Assembly (NCBI GenBank): GCA_905206805.1
Contig: CAJLIR010000002.1
Span: 1-64,000 of the forward strand
Origin: an uncultured Caryophanales bacterium
GTDB lineage: Bacteria; Bacillota_I; Bacilli_A; RF39; UBA660
Length of the DNA stretch: 64,000 nucleotides
Direction of reading: 5' to 3'
Below the pieces are notes generated by a model. It saw only the letters and a program-made list of their open reading frames with translations, did not search any database and was not told the origin of the DNA. Positions 19,791 through 29,919 of the stretch are shown here, piece after piece. Made by a program: the position numbers and the translations under genes. Positions within the stretch are counted from its first letter, which is position 1; the number at the start of each line of letters is the position of its first letter.

Positions 19791-21110
19791 ATGAAAAAAA
19801 GGGTTATTAATAAACAAAAAGTATTTATTTTTGCAAGTATAATCTTTATTGTTTTTTGTGTGATTTTTTATGGATTTAGATTTATTTACTACTATAGAAA
19901 GTTTAATAAAAAAACTGAAAGTGGTGAAACACTTCAACTTTTGTCTTCTAAAATTAGAAGCGATAATGAAGAAGCAAAAGCTGGTGATGGATTATATTCT
20001 ATTGGAAATGAGTTTATTTTTAAAGGCAAAAATGTTAATAATTATGTAATGTATTCTGGATTATTATGGAGAATTGTAAAGGTAAATAATGATGGTTCTA
20101 TTAATTTAGTTACAGATAAAATTATGAATGAATTTATGTGGGGAACAGAAGATTCAAATTATAAGACTAGTCAAATTAGAAAATGGTTAAATAAATCAGA
20201 TGATAATACTGGAATTTTTTATTCAAATTTATATAATCCAAATGATTATTTAAAAACCACACTTATTTGTTTAAATACAGTTTCAAGTCTTTCATCTTTT
20301 AAGTGTGATGACACACTAAATGATGATTATGTAGGATTATTAAGTACAATTGATTATACTAACAGTATTGTTGATGAAGAAACTTACTTAAATATAAATG
20401 ATGAATATTGGCTTTTAACTATGTCACAAGATAATACTGCTTGGTTTGTAGATTCAAAAAATCTATCAAAAAGTTCAATTCTTGATTCTTATGGTATTAG
20501 ACCAACTATTACTTTAAATTCAACTGTTTATTATGAAACAGGTGATGGAACATTAGAAAATCCTTATAAAATTGGTTATAACGAAGGATTATCTTTAGGT
20601 AGTTTCGTTAAACTTGGAAATGATAATTGGATTGTTTATGAGGTTAATAATGATTCAATTCGCCTTTCCCTAGCAAGTTATTATAACAATGGAAATTCTA
20701 GTTATAGATTTGGTGATTCAAATAACTTTTCTGTAACATCAACTAGTAGTTTAGCATATTTCTTAAATAATAATTTTTATGAGAGTTTATCATATAAAGA
20801 TTTAATTATAACTAGTGATTGGTATATAGGAGAATATAATGATGATTTTACAAACATATATAAAGATAAAGTATCTGCTAAAGTAGGATTATATAATATT
20901 GCTGATATAAAATTAAATAATGATACAAAAAACTATTATTTAATGACAAAAGGTAGTAATGGTAAAATATTTGGTTTTGATATGAGTGGATATTTGTTTG
21001 AATCAGCTACTACTCAAAATAGATATATTAAACCTGCTATAACAATTAAAAGAAACAAAATTATAAGTGGTAGTGGAACAGTTAATGATCCTTACATTTT
21101 GGAGGCTTAG
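19791..21110 (+). CDS. Membrane-anchored protein with two DUF6273-like domains
   Basis: 439 residues, starting after AGGAGCG. One membrane helix lies at about 10-32. The outer part holds two related segments: GDGLYSIGNEFIFKGKN...GLLWRIVKVNNDGSINLVTD with SQIRKWLN, and ...GDGTLENPYKIGYNEGLSLG...NWIVYEVNNDSIRLSLAS. The pattern 'LWRIV.VN.DGS..L' followed by a Trp-containing RKWLN segment is that of DUF6273-type domains common in gut Firmicutes surface proteins. Its role is unknown. The stop falls just before the next gene's start. Confidence 0.6.
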   Translation: MKKRVINKQKVFIFASIIFIVFCVIFYGFRFIYYYRKFNKKTESGETLQLLSSKIRSDNEEAKAGDGLYSIGNEFIFKGKNVNNYVMYSGLLWRIVKVNNDGSINLVTDKIMNEFMWGTEDSNYKTSQIRKWLNKSDDNTGIFYSNLYNPNDYLKTTLICLNTVSSLSSFKCDDTLNDDYVGLLSTIDYTNSIVDEETYLNINDEYWLLTMSQDNTAWFVDSKNLSKSSILDSYGIRPTITLNSTVYYETGDGTLENPYKIGYNEGLSLGSFVKLGNDNWIVYEVNNDSIRLSLASYYNNGNSSYRFGDSNNFSVTSTSSLAYFLNNNFYESLSYKDLIITSDWYIGEYNDDFTNIYKDKVSAKVGLYNIADIKLNNDTKNYYLMTKGSNGKIFGFDMSGYLFESATTQNRYIKPAITIKRNKIISGSGTVNDPYILEA

Positions 21111-21111
21111 T

Positions 21112-22170
21112 ATGAATGAATTTGATAATGAAAAATTAGAACAACCGAAAAAAAAGAAAAAAATTTATAAATCAACAATTGTTTTTATAGTTCTTGATTT
21201 ATGTGCTTTAATATGTTTTGGAATTGTTTATTTTATCCCATCATTTAAAACCATGATTGTTACAACGGCTTTAAGAACTATGACTCATAAATATTTAGCT
21301 TACGTATTTTATAGTGAACAAATGGTTCAAAATGTTTTAGATTCAAATTATTATGTACCAGTGGACGAAAAGGTTGACCTAAATCAAATTGTTATTGACA
21401 CAAGCGAAAAAACTCGTTATGACTCTAAAGAGGATGAAGAAATTTTAACACGTGATCCTGGTAATGATGATTATAAAATAATAAATGTAGACATTGGTAA
21501 TAATAAAGGATATTTAATTGCGATATATGATCCATCTAGAGTTCATTTAATAACAAAAGAAGTTTTAGGTACTAAATTAGGAGAAAGAACTATTGATATG
21601 TGTAAGAGATATAATGGTCTTGTTTGTATCAATGGTGGAGGTTTCTTAGAAGAAGACGGTTGGGGAATTGGTTCGCCAATTGGTTATGTTGTAAATAACG
21701 GAAAAATTATTTGGAGCTCAGGATATAATCCTAATGCAAATTTAATTGCTATGACAAATGATAATAAATTACTACTTACTGTTGATTCTGCTGAAAACGC
21801 TATTGCTAACAGTAATGTTCGTGATGCTTTAGAGTTTGGACCATTCCTAATTGTTAATGGTACTCCAATGACTACTGTTGGTGATGGTGGATATGGTAGA
21901 TCTCCTCGTGTTGCAATTGCGCAAAGAAAGGACGGAATTATTCTATTCTTAGTAGTTGATGGAAGTGCATTATATGTTGATGGTGCTACATTAACTGATA
22001 TGATTGAACTCCTTATGAGATATGGTGCACATAATGCGGCAAATCTAGATGGTGGAAATTCATCGACATTAATCGTTAATGGAGAAACTTACAATAAATT
22101 AATGCCAAATGCTGCTAGAACTGGTGGTAGATATGTTGTAAATGGTTGGGCATTACTACCAAAAGCATAA
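21112..22170 (+). CDS. Membrane-anchored phosphodiester glycosidase-family protein (NAGPA/DUF2233 fold)
   Basis: The ATG at 21112 follows GGAGG and starts one base after the previous stop; an earlier in-frame ATG lies inside the preceding gene. 352 residues: a basic Pro/Lys-rich N-terminus, a membrane helix (about 22-44), and an outer domain with VCINGGGFLEEDGWGIGSPIGYVV, FGPFLIVNG, GRSPRVAIAQ and the C-terminal NLDGGNSSTLIVNG with GGRYVVNGWALLP. These match the NAGPA family, which cleaves phosphodiester-linked sugars, so cell-wall polymer turnover is a reasonable guess. The substrate is unknown. Confidence 0.85.
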   Translation: MNEFDNEKLEQPKKKKKIYKSTIVFIVLDLCALICFGIVYFIPSFKTMIVTTALRTMTHKYLAYVFYSEQMVQNVLDSNYYVPVDEKVDLNQIVIDTSEKTRYDSKEDEEILTRDPGNDDYKIINVDIGNNKGYLIAIYDPSRVHLITKEVLGTKLGERTIDMCKRYNGLVCINGGGFLEEDGWGIGSPIGYVVNNGKIIWSSGYNPNANLIAMTNDNKLLLTVDSAENAIANSNVRDALEFGPFLIVNGTPMTTVGDGGYGRSPRVAIAQRKDGIILFLVVDGSALYVDGATLTDMIELLMRYGAHNAANLDGGNSSTLIVNGETYNKLMPNAARTGGRYVVNGWALLPKA

Positions 22171-22177
22171 AAAAGTG

Positions 22178-22209
22178 TAAAAAAGTTATAAAAAAATAAC
22201 TTTTTTTTA
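22178..22209 (+). terminator. Intrinsic terminator
   Basis: AAAAAGTTAT pairs with ATAACTTTTT across an A-rich loop, followed by a run of T. Confidence 0.7.
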
Positions 22210-22266
22210 TGAAAAAAAAGGATTTTGAACTTTTTTATTGTATATTTATATATAGAGGGTGTATAT

Positions 22267-24027
22267 ATGCTTACAAGTGAACAAATAAATGATATTAGAA
22301 GTAGTGTTAATATTGTAGATATTGTATCTAGTTATATTCCACTAACTAAAAGAGGAAAAAATTATTTTGGAGTTTGTCCATTCCATCCAGATGGTGATCC
22401 AAGTTTTTGTGTTTCAGAGCAAAAACAAATTTATACTTGTTTTTCATGTAAATCGACAGGCAATGTCATTCATTTTGTCATGAATTATGAAAATATTTCT
22501 TTTCTAGAAGCAATTAAAGTTATAGCAAAAAAAGCAAATATTAATATTGATGTTGGAAATATAACTAGTAGTAGTAATGAAAAAAATGAAAATTTATATG
22601 AAATATATGATTTAGCTTCAAAATTTTATCAAAATAATATTAATACGGCAAATGGTACTAAAGCTAAACAATACTTGTATGATAGAGAATTTTCTGATGA
22701 GATAATAAAAGAATTTATGATAGGGTTATCATTAACTAATCACGATTTATTAACTAAAATTTTGTTAAATAAGAAAAAAAATTATGATGATATGTTAAAA
22801 AGTGGTTTAGTTGTAAAGAATAATTATGGATATAGTGATATATATAGTAATCGTATAATGTTTCCAATTTGGGACATTACGGGAAAAGTTGTTGGATTTA
22901 GTGGTAGAGTTTTTAATGGCGAAGATACAAGTAAATTTGCAAAATATATAAATACTAAAGAAACACCAATATTTAAAAAAGGTGAACTTTTATATAACTA
23001 TCATCGGGCTAAAAATAGTTGTAGAATAAAAAATTCCGTGATAATTGTAGAAGGACAACTTGATTTAATTAGAATATATAGTGTTGGTATATTCAATGTT
23101 GTTGCTACAATGGGAACTGCATTTACTAAAGAGCACGCTATGTTAATAAAAAGGCTTGCTAGAGATGTTGTCATTTGTTTTGATGGCGATTCTGCTGGAG
23201 AAAAGGCTACTGTTGCATGTGGTGATGAATTAAGTAATATTGGAGTGTCTCCAAAAATAGTAAGACTTGAAGATAATCTTGATCCAGATGAATACATAAA
23301 AAAATTTGGTGGTCAAAAATTCATTGATAAAATAGAAAATCCAATGAACTTTATGGATTTTAAATTGTCATTTTATAAAAATGGTAAAAATTTTAATGAC
23401 AATAATGATATTGCTAAATATGTTAATACTATTATTGACGAGTTATCAAAAATTGATGATGATGTATTAAAGGAATTAACTTTAAAAAAAATTAGCCTTG
23501 AATCTAATTTAGATATTGACTTTTTGAAAGAAAAATTGAATAATAGAAAAATACCTACCGAAAAGAAGGAAAATCATAAGGAGAGTATTAATAAGGAAAA
23601 TAAATATGAAATGGCAACTAAACATTTAATATATTATATGCTTAGAAGTAAAGAAGTAATAAAAATGTATAATAATTCTAAAGTGTTTATTCCTTTAGAA
23701 AAATATCGTCTTCTTGCAAAAGAAATCTATGGTTTTTATGTTAATAATGGATATATAAGCGTTGCCGATTTAATGAATTCCTTTAATGATGATAAAGAGT
23801 TTATCAACTTAATTGGTGAAATTGAATTATTAAATTTAAGTGATACATATAATGTTTCACAGATTGAAGATTATATTAATGTTTTAAAACAATATTCAAT
23901 AAATAGTGAAATAAATCTGTTAGAAAAACAGTTACGTTCTACTTTTGATCGTAAGGAAAAATTAGAACTAGCAGAAAAATTGCTTGAACTAAAAAAAGAA
24001 CAAAACGAATTTAAGGAGGAAAAATAA
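22267..24027 (+). CDS. dnaG: DNA primase DnaG
   Basis: The ATG at 22267 (after AGAGGGTG) gives the standard DnaG start [22 protein letters not shown]; the frame is open further upstream without a ribosome binding site. 586 residues. The zinc-binding domain has CPFH...CFSC (about 37-61). The RNA polymerase core follows, with TOPRIM motifs [11 protein letters not shown] and [13 protein letters not shown]. The C-terminal 140 residues are the helical helicase-binding region. It makes RNA primers for replication. It is the first gene of the dnaG-rpoD-trmK order common in Bacilli. Confidence 0.96.
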   Translation: MLTSEQINDIRSSVNIVDIVSSYIPLTKRGKNYFGVCPFHPDGDPSFCVSEQKQIYTCFSCKSTGNVIHFVMNYENISFLEAIKVIAKKANINIDVGNITSSSNEKNENLYEIYDLASKFYQNNINTANGTKAKQYLYDREFSDEIIKEFMIGLSLTNHDLLTKILLNKKKNYDDMLKSGLVVKNNYGYSDIYSNRIMFPIWDITGKVVGFSGRVFNGEDTSKFAKYINTKETPIFKKGELLYNYHRAKNSCRIKNSVIIVEGQLDLIRIYSVGIFNVVATMGTAFTKEHAMLIKRLARDVVICFDGDSAGEKATVACGDELSNIGVSPKIVRLEDNLDPDEYIKKFGGQKFIDKIENPMNFMDFKLSFYKNGKNFNDNNDIAKYVNTIIDELSKIDDDVLKELTLKKISLESNLDIDFLKEKLNNRKIPTEKKENHKESINKENKYEMATKHLIYYMLRSKEVIKMYNNSKVFIPLEKYRLLAKEIYGFYVNNGYISVADLMNSFNDDKEFINLIGEIELLNLSDTYNVSQIEDYINVLKQYSINSEINLLEKQLRSTFDRKEKLELAEKLLELKKEQNEFKEEK

Positions 24028-24028
24028 T

Positions 24029-25108
24029 ATGAATGAAATTAAAACTTTTGAAGAAAGAAAAAATGAACTAGTAAAAAAAGGAAAAGAAAAAGGATTTGTA
24101 ACATATGAAGAATTAGCTAATTCGTTAAAAGGATTAGATTTAGATTCAGATTCATTAGATGAACTTTATAATTTATTTAATGAAAATAATATAGCAATTG
24201 TATCTGATGATGATGATGATTCAAATAATACTGGTGATAAATTACTTCTTGATGATAATGACATTACTAAAGATTTAACAATTAATGATCCTGTTAGAAT
24301 GTATTTAAAAGAAATTGGTCAAATTAAGCTTTTGACAATGGATGAAGAGTTAGCACTTGCCGATAGAATTTTAGCTGGTGATGAAACTGCAAAAGCTGTT
24401 TTAGCAGAAGCTAATTTACGTTTGGTTGTAAGTATTGCAAAAAGATATGTTGGAAGAGGAATGTTATTTCTTGATTTGATTCAAGAGGGAAATATTGGTC
24501 TTATGAAAGCTGTTGAAAAATTTGATGTATCAAAAGGGTATAAATTTTCAACATATGCAACATGGTGGATTAGACAAGCAATTACTAGAGCAATTGCAGA
24601 TCAAGCAAGAACTATTCGTGTTCCTGTACACATGGTAGAAACTATTAATAAATTAGCACGTGTACAAAGACAATTAACTTTGGAATTAAATCGTGAACCA
24701 AGCGAAGAAGAACTTGCTAAAAAAATGAATGTTTCGATTGATAAAATAAGAGATATTTATAAAATATCACAAGAACCTGTATCTTTAGAAACCCCAATTG
24801 GTGAAGAAGATGATTCTCATTTAGGTGACTTTATTAAAGATGAAAGAAATATGAGTCCAGAGGAATATGCTGAAAATGAATTATTAAAAGATGAAATTTC
24901 TGAGGTTTTATTAACTTTAACTGAACGTGAGGAAAAGGTAATTCGTCTACGTTTTGGACTTGAAGATGGAAAATCAAGAACATTAGAGGAAGTTGGACAA
25001 ATGTTTGGCGTTACTCGTGAAAGAATAAGACAAATAGAGGCTAAAGCTTTGCGAAAATTAAGACATCCATCACGTTCTAGAAAGTTAAAAGATTATATTA
25101 GTGACTAG
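24029..25108 (+). CDS. rpoD: Primary RNA polymerase sigma factor (sigma-70/SigA)
   Basis: 359 residues, starting just after the dnaG stop with AAGGAGG inside the end of dnaG. Region 1.1 is followed by an acidic run (DDDDDS). Then come region 1.2 ([16 protein letters not shown]), region 2 ([49 protein letters not shown]), region 3 and region 4.2 ([20 protein letters not shown]). The promoter-like sequences elsewhere in the window (TTGACA, TATAAT) fit this factor. Confidence 0.98.
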   Translation: MNEIKTFEERKNELVKKGKEKGFVTYEELANSLKGLDLDSDSLDELYNLFNENNIAIVSDDDDDSNNTGDKLLLDDNDITKDLTINDPVRMYLKEIGQIKLLTMDEELALADRILAGDETAKAVLAEANLRLVVSIAKRYVGRGMLFLDLIQEGNIGLMKAVEKFDVSKGYKFSTYATWWIRQAITRAIADQARTIRVPVHMVETINKLARVQRQLTLELNREPSEEELAKKMNVSIDKIRDIYKISQEPVSLETPIGEEDDSHLGDFIKDERNMSPEEYAENELLKDEISEVLLTLTEREEKVIRLRFGLEDGKSRTLEEVGQMFGVTRERIRQIEAKALRKLRHPSRSRKLKDYISD

Positions 25109-25763
25109 TATTAATTTATCAAAAAGACTACAGTCAATTGCTAATATGATTGAGTGTGATAGTAGTATCGTTGATGTTGGTTGTGATCATGGTCTTTTGG
25201 ATATTTATTTAACATTAAATAAAAATTGCAATTGTATTGCAGCTGATATAAGTAAAAATGTTTTAGAAAATACTAAAAAAAATATTTATAAATATAATTT
25301 AGAAGAAAAAATTAAAATAGTTTGTAGTGATGGCTTAAAAAATATAAATATAGATGAGAATAAAATCGTTATATCTGGTATGGGAACTTCTACAATATTA
25401 AATATTTTATCTAGTAAAAAAACAAATGAAATTGATGATTTGATTATACAATCAAATAATGAAATAGATAAATTAAGACGTAATGTTTGTGGGTTAGGTT
25501 TTTATATTTATAATGAAAAAATTGTTTTTGATAAGAATAAGTATTATGTTATAATTTATTTTAAAAGAGGTACAAAAGTGTATAATAATGTTGATTATAT
25601 ATTTGGACCTATTGCAAGGTTTGATAAAGAAAATCACATATATTTTAATGATTTATATAATAAAAATTTTGATATTTTAAATAAGATTCCTAAAAAACAT
25701 GTTATAAAGAAATTTAAGCAATATAATTATTTAAGAAAAATAAAAAAATTCACATGTATATAA
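25101..25763 (+). CDS. trmK: tRNA (adenine-22 N1)-methyltransferase TrmK
   Basis: 220 residues from a GTG that overlaps the end of rpoD by 8 bases, implying coupled translation. It has a class I methyltransferase fold with motif [14 protein letters not shown] (about 23-35) and the following acidic strand CIAADIS, and [13 protein letters not shown] in the family-specific catalytic region. TrmK methylates A22 in the D-loop of tRNA-Ser and tRNA-Leu. Its position directly after the sigma factor gene is conserved in Bacilli. The last 60 residues are a basic helical domain. Confidence 0.9.
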   Translation: MTSINLSKRLQSIANMIECDSSIVDVGCDHGLLDIYLTLNKNCNCIAADISKNVLENTKKNIYKYNLEEKIKIVCSDGLKNINIDENKIVISGMGTSTILNILSSKKTNEIDDLIIQSNNEIDKLRRNVCGLGFYIYNEKIVFDKNKYYVIIYFKRGTKVYNNVDYIFGPIARFDKENHIYFNDLYNKNFDILNKIPKKHVIKKFKQYNYLRKIKKFTCI

Positions 25764-25780
25764 AATGTGATTTTTTTTAT
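25743..25780. terminator. Terminator between trmK and a convergent small gene
   Basis: AAAAATTCACAT pairs with ATGTGATTTTT around a short AT loop, with a T-run on each strand. It overlaps the end of trmK and the stop of the leftward gene. Confidence 0.7.
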
Positions 25781-26130
25781 ACAAAAAATGTTGGCTGATT
25801 ATAATTGTTTAAATTTATATCTTGTTTATTACTTTCTTCATTAAATTCATTATTTTCTTTAACTACGCTTTCAGTATTATTACTTATCGGTGTATCTACT
25901 TTTTTAAATTCATTCATTATTTTAAACATAGTTTTGGCGTTATTTAAAATAGGGGAAACTTGTTTTACCATTGGTATTGCTTGATTAACTATTCCTAAAG
26001 TTTTTTGTACATTTGATAAAATACCAGACCAATTGGTTCCTTTAATACCACCCAAAATTCCTGATAAAATTCCCTTACTAGCAGGAGCAGTATATGGTGT
26101 GTAACCAAAATAAGGTGAATAATAGTTCAT
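25777..26130 (-). CDS. VrrA/YqfQ-like small protein
   Basis: 117 residues, with GAAGGGAG before the ATG. A Tyr/Pro-rich head (NYYSPYFGYTPYTAPASKG) leads to a central helical block, NWSGILSNVQKTLGIVNQAI followed by PMVKQVSPILNNAKTMFKI, and a polar tail. The central block resembles the VrrA/YqfQ family of Firmicutes, in which yqfQ also lies near the sigA/trmK region in Bacillus. The family's function is poorly known; a spore or cell-surface role has been suggested. The match is by eye. Confidence 0.6.
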   Translation of the reverse strand: MNYYSPYFGYTPYTAPASKGILSGILGGIKGTNWSGILSNVQKTLGIVNQAIPMVKQVSPILNNAKTMFKIMNEFKKVDTPISNNTESVVKENNEFNEESNKQDINLNNYNQPTFFV

Positions 26131-26256
26131 ATTAAATACTCCCTTCTAAATTATTATATGAAAAATACAAAAAATGTTTTACAAATTTGTTATTTATGAT
26201 ATAATTTATGTTAGAATAAATAGTGGAGTACATATTAAGGATATTGGTGATGTGTG

Positions 26257-28002
26257 ATGATACAAAAAATTATTTTGGCGCCATTTAATTTTATTTTTAA
26301 AATTATATCTTTTGTTTTGAGTAATTTTTGGTATGGTTTTTTAGTTTTATGTTATTTGGTATATTATGTTGTATCAAGTTTTTTTAGAACTATTACCTTT
26401 CCTATAAGATATATTCTTAAAAAGAAAAAAAATAGTGAAAAAAATCTATTAAAACAAGAAAAGCACAGAAAAGAAAAACTTAGTAAATTACAAAAAATTC
26501 AAGAAAGACAAAAAGCTAAGGAAAGAAAGTATTTAGAGGAACAAGAAAGAATTGCAGCTAAAAAAAGAGAAAAAGAAGCAGATAGTATTGTTTTTGCTAA
26601 GAGAAAACGTAAAAAAATTGGTGAAATAATTAATGATTTTATTATGTCAGTTATTTCTATTCCTAAAAAAATCAAAGAAAAAAATGATGAAGCTAAAAGA
26701 AAACAATTAGAAAGAAAAAATTTATCTAGACAGGTTTTATTAATTGATTTTGATGGTGAAGATGCGGTTAAAAGCAGTGAAAAGCAAATTTATGAGTATG
26801 TAGCAAAAGATACTGATGGAAAAATTATAAAGGGATATTTTGATGCTTTTTCTAAAGTTGAAGTTCATTCATTTTTATTAAATGAGGGTTATGAAGTATA
26901 TAGTATAAGGACTTCAAGATGGATTAAATTTTTTCATGGTAATTATTCTTCAAATAGAGTGAAAATTAAAACTAAGGATTTAATTTTCTTCTTAACTCAA
27001 TTATCTACATATATTAAGGCTGGTATTCCTCTAGTTGATTCTCTTAAAATATTAAGTAGACAATATAGGCAAAAAAGTTATCAAAGAATTTTTAAATCAA
27101 TGATGTATGATTTGACTATGGGTGAAAATTTTAGTACTGCTATGGAAAAACAAGGTGTTGCGTTTCCTAAGTTACTTATTAATATGGTTAAGGCGTCCGA
27201 AATGACTGGTGAGCTTCCAGAAGCCTTAGATGATATGGAACAGTATTACACTGAAGCAGAAGCTACAAGAAAACAAATGATAACAGCCTTAACTTATCCT
27301 TCAATTATTTTTATTATAGCTATAGCTGTTATGACTTTTATTATGGTATTTGTTGTTCCAAAATTTGTTGAAATTTATGATACAATGGATGCTGCTGAAA
27401 TTCCAAAATTTACAATAGTTGTTATAAAAATAAGTGATTTCTTACAACATAATTTAGTTATGTTATTGGTAATTATCGCTATTGTTATTATTTTGATGAA
27501 GTGGCTTTACGATAACGTAAAAGCATTTAGAATGATGATGCAAACATTTGCTATGAGATTACCAATCTTCGGTAATATTATAATTTATAACGAAGTTACA
27601 ATGTTTACTAAAACATTTTCATCATTACTAAAACACAATGTATTTATTACAGATAGTATGGAAATTTTAAATAAAATAACAAATAACGAAATATATAAAA
27701 ATATGATTTTAGATACTATAAATAATTTGGCTAAGGGTGAAAAAATTTCGCTAGCATTTAAGGATCAATGGTCTTTTCCAATTCCGGCTTATGAAATGAT
27801 TGTAACTGGTGAAAGAACTGGTCAATTACCTGAAATGATGAGTAAGGTTTCATCTTATTATCAAGAGCAACATAGAAATGCTGTAACACGTATAAAAGCT
27901 TTTGTAGAACCGGCTTTAATTATTTTCTTAGCAGTTGGCGTAGGTTTTATAGTGTTATCAATTGTTATTCCAATGTTTAATATGTATAATGAAATTCAAT
28001 AG
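26257..28002 (+). CDS. Type IV pilus/competence inner-membrane platform protein (PilC/ComGB/GspF family) with N-terminal extension
   Basis: The start is at ATG 26257; a GTG one codon upstream is equally possible. 581 residues against about 400 for typical PilC. The extra 170 residues comprise a hydrophobic segment (about 1-50) and a long Lys/Glu-rich, probably coiled-coil region. The PilC part then begins YEYVAKDTDGKIIKGYFDA, followed by two T2SSF domains, each with a membrane pair (LSTYIKAGIPLVDSL and FSSLLKHNVFITDSM mark the repeats; TGERTGQLPEM is characteristic). The prepilin peptidase gene follows, but no PilB ATPase gene is in the window. Confidence 0.9.
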   Translation: MIQKIILAPFNFIFKIISFVLSNFWYGFLVLCYLVYYVVSSFFRTITFPIRYILKKKKNSEKNLLKQEKHRKEKLSKLQKIQERQKAKERKYLEEQERIAAKKREKEADSIVFAKRKRKKIGEIINDFIMSVISIPKKIKEKNDEAKRKQLERKNLSRQVLLIDFDGEDAVKSSEKQIYEYVAKDTDGKIIKGYFDAFSKVEVHSFLLNEGYEVYSIRTSRWIKFFHGNYSSNRVKIKTKDLIFFLTQLSTYIKAGIPLVDSLKILSRQYRQKSYQRIFKSMMYDLTMGENFSTAMEKQGVAFPKLLINMVKASEMTGELPEALDDMEQYYTEAEATRKQMITALTYPSIIFIIAIAVMTFIMVFVVPKFVEIYDTMDAAEIPKFTIVVIKISDFLQHNLVMLLVIIAIVIILMKWLYDNVKAFRMMMQTFAMRLPIFGNIIIYNEVTMFTKTFSSLLKHNVFITDSMEILNKITNNEIYKNMILDTINNLAKGEKISLAFKDQWSFPIPAYEMIVTGERTGQLPEMMSKVSSYYQEQHRNAVTRIKAFVEPALIIFLAVGVGFIVLSIVIPMFNMYNEIQ

Positions 28003-28017
28003 AAAGTAGTGTGTGTG

Positions 28018-28782
28018 ATGGATTTGTATTATTGTGTTGTTATGTTTATTATAGGTTCGGTTTTAGGATCGTTTTATAATGTTGTTGGATATAGAATTCC
28101 CAAAGGTGAATCGATTATATTTCCATCATCACATTGTACTAATTGTGGCCATAAATTAAAGCCATACGAGTTGATACCGATTTTATCGTTTTTATTTCTT
28201 GGTGGTAAATGCAGCAAATGTAAACAAAAAATCTCATGGTTTTATACCATATTTGAACTTCTTACAGCAATTTTATTTGTAATTTGTTATGTAGTTTTTA
28301 AGGAAAATTTTATTAAACTATTAATTGCGCTTACATTTGTTTCAATGATAATTATTATTTTTGTAAGTGACTATCATTATTTAATTATTCCTGATTCAGT
28401 TTTGATTTTTTTCACACTTGTATTTTTAATTGAAATTGCCATCGAAATTGGTATTACCAAAATATATATACCTATATTTTCAGGAATTTTTTCTTTCATA
28501 AGTATGTATGTTATAAAATTATTAGGTGATTTTTTATTTAAGAAAGAATCAATGGGTGGCGGAGATATAAAACTTCTATTTGTAATTGGTATGGTTTTAG
28601 GTTTTCCAGAAGCATTATTTTCTATCTTTATAGGCTCACTTGTTGGTTTACCAATAGCGTTTATTATTTTGATGAAAAATAAAGATCATGTAATACCTTT
28701 TGGACCATTATTAGGTATCGGATCATTAATTATGTTGTTTACTCAATTTAATGTTATTAATTTTATAAATTCGTTGATTTAA
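28018..28782 (+). CDS. pilD: Type IV prepilin peptidase/N-methyltransferase
   Basis: About 254 residues from ATG 28018; an in-frame GTG at 28009 is an alternative. It cleaves prepilin leaders after Gly and methylates the new N-terminus. Family features are GSVLGSFYNVVGYRIPKGES, a zinc-binding loop with two Cys pairs (CTNCGHKLKP and CSKCKQK), the first aspartate in FVSDYHYLIIPDS and the second in MGGGDIKLL. Eight hydrophobic helices are predicted. Its likely substrates in this window are the prepilins at 36713 and 38540. Confidence 0.93.
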   Translation: MDLYYCVVMFIIGSVLGSFYNVVGYRIPKGESIIFPSSHCTNCGHKLKPYELIPILSFLFLGGKCSKCKQKISWFYTIFELLTAILFVICYVVFKENFIKLLIALTFVSMIIIIFVSDYHYLIIPDSVLIFFTLVFLIEIAIEIGITKIYIPIFSGIFSFISMYVIKLLGDFLFKKESMGGGDIKLLFVIGMVLGFPEALFSIFIGSLVGLPIAFIILMKNKDHVIPFGPLLGIGSLIMLFTQFNVINFINSLI

Positions 28783-28845
28783 ATAATATTTAACAAAAAT
28801 GTTTTTTATTATATTAAATTATTATATAATTAATTTGGTGAAATT

Positions 28846-29655
28846 ATGGAAAGATACCGTGAAATTGAGAAAAGTATAATAAAAAAATATCGCAAAGAGA
28901 TATGGAGTAAATTTGTAAAAGCAATTAAAGAATTTGAATTAATTCAGGAAAATGATAAAATTGCAGTTTGTATAAGTGGGGGAAAAGATTCATTTTTACT
29001 CGCAAAATGTCTAGAAGAATTAAAACGTCATGGTCAATTTAAATTCGATTTAGAATTTATTGTTATGGATCCGGGATATACAAAAGAAACATTGGAACAA
29101 GTTATTGAAACGGCTAAAATTTTAAATTTGAAAATTAATATTTTCAAGAGTAATATCTTTGAAGTTTCAAAAAAATCTCTAGGAGATAATCCATGTTTTT
29201 TATGTGCTAGGATGAGAAGAGGACATTTATATAGTAAAGCTCGTGAATTGGGTTGTAATAAAATAGCCTTGGGGCATCATTTTAATGATGTTATTGAAAC
29301 CGTAATGTTGAATATGATTTTTAATGGTCAGTTTTCTAGTATGATGCCAAAATTAAAAAGTGAAAATTTTGAAGGGATTGAATTAATTAGACCTTTATAT
29401 TATGTTTTTGAAAAAGATGTTATTTCGTGGGCTAAAAAGAATGATTTAAATTTTATAGGATGTGCTTGTTCTGTTACCAAAAAAGGAATAGGTAGAAGAA
29501 AACAAATTAAAGAATTGATAGAAGATTTAAAAAAAATAAATCCAAATATTGATTATAATATTTTTAAAGCAACATGTAATGTAAACTTGAATACAATGAT
29601 TTCTTACTATAAAGATTCAAAAATTTATAATTTTTTAGATTATTATGATAATTAA
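28846..29655 (+). CDS. TtcA-family tRNA 2-thiolation protein
   Basis: 269 residues. The PP-loop SGGKDS (44-49) binds ATP. A CxxC pair (CFLC, C117 and C120) and a Cys pair near residue 205 (GCACS) match the iron-sulfur-binding cysteines of TtcA. ALGHHFNDVIETVMLN is a family signature. TtcA thiolates C32 of tRNA; related Firmicutes proteins may act on other sites, so the substrate is left open. It is followed by 6S RNA and tcdA. Confidence 0.88.
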   Translation: MERYREIEKSIIKKYRKEIWSKFVKAIKEFELIQENDKIAVCISGGKDSFLLAKCLEELKRHGQFKFDLEFIVMDPGYTKETLEQVIETAKILNLKINIFKSNIFEVSKKSLGDNPCFLCARMRRGHLYSKARELGCNKIALGHHFNDVIETVMLNMIFNGQFSSMMPKLKSENFEGIELIRPLYYVFEKDVISWAKKNDLNFIGCACSVTKKGIGRRKQIKELIEDLKKINPNIDYNIFKATCNVNLNTMISYYKDSKIYNFLDYYDN

Positions 29656-29663
29656 TTTTTCAC

Positions 29664-29693
29664 TTGCATAAATTTTCGTTGTTGTGATATAAT
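29664..29693 (+). promoter_or_regulatory. Promoter of 6S RNA
   Basis: TTGCAT (29664-29669), an 18-base spacer and TATAAT (29688-29693). Transcription would start near 29700, at the 5' arm of the RNA's closing stem. Confidence 0.75.
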
Positions 29694-29697
29694 ATAA

Positions 29698-29884
29698 ATG
29701 TCTAGAAGATAGGATAAAGCTCAATTAAGAAAAACCTACTAAATTAAACGATACGGGAATCTAATTTGTTAGTGGTGTTGAATACTTGTACATTTTTGCA
29801 AGGATCCTAAAACTAATAATGTGATGCCCACCTGGGAGACTAGGTTTTTATCGTTAGGAGCTCCTACTTCTGGACTTTTTTTTT
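29698..29884 (+). ncRNA. ssrS: 6S RNA (SsrS)
   Basis: A gene-free stretch of about 180 bases between a strong promoter and a T-run. The ends form a closing stem: GTCTAGAAG near 29700 pairs with CTTCTGGAC near 29868-29876, extended by TAGG with CCTA, leaving a long interrupted rod inside. The segment GATGCCCACCTGGGAG near 29823 is typical of 6S RNA 3' halves. The following gene is tcdA, and Bacillus 6S RNA (bsrA) also lies just upstream of tcdA (yrvM). 6S RNA sequesters sigma-A RNA polymerase. Confidence 0.85.
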
Positions 29885-29919
29885 GTTTTAATTAATGTTA
29901 TAATGTATTTGGTGATAGT

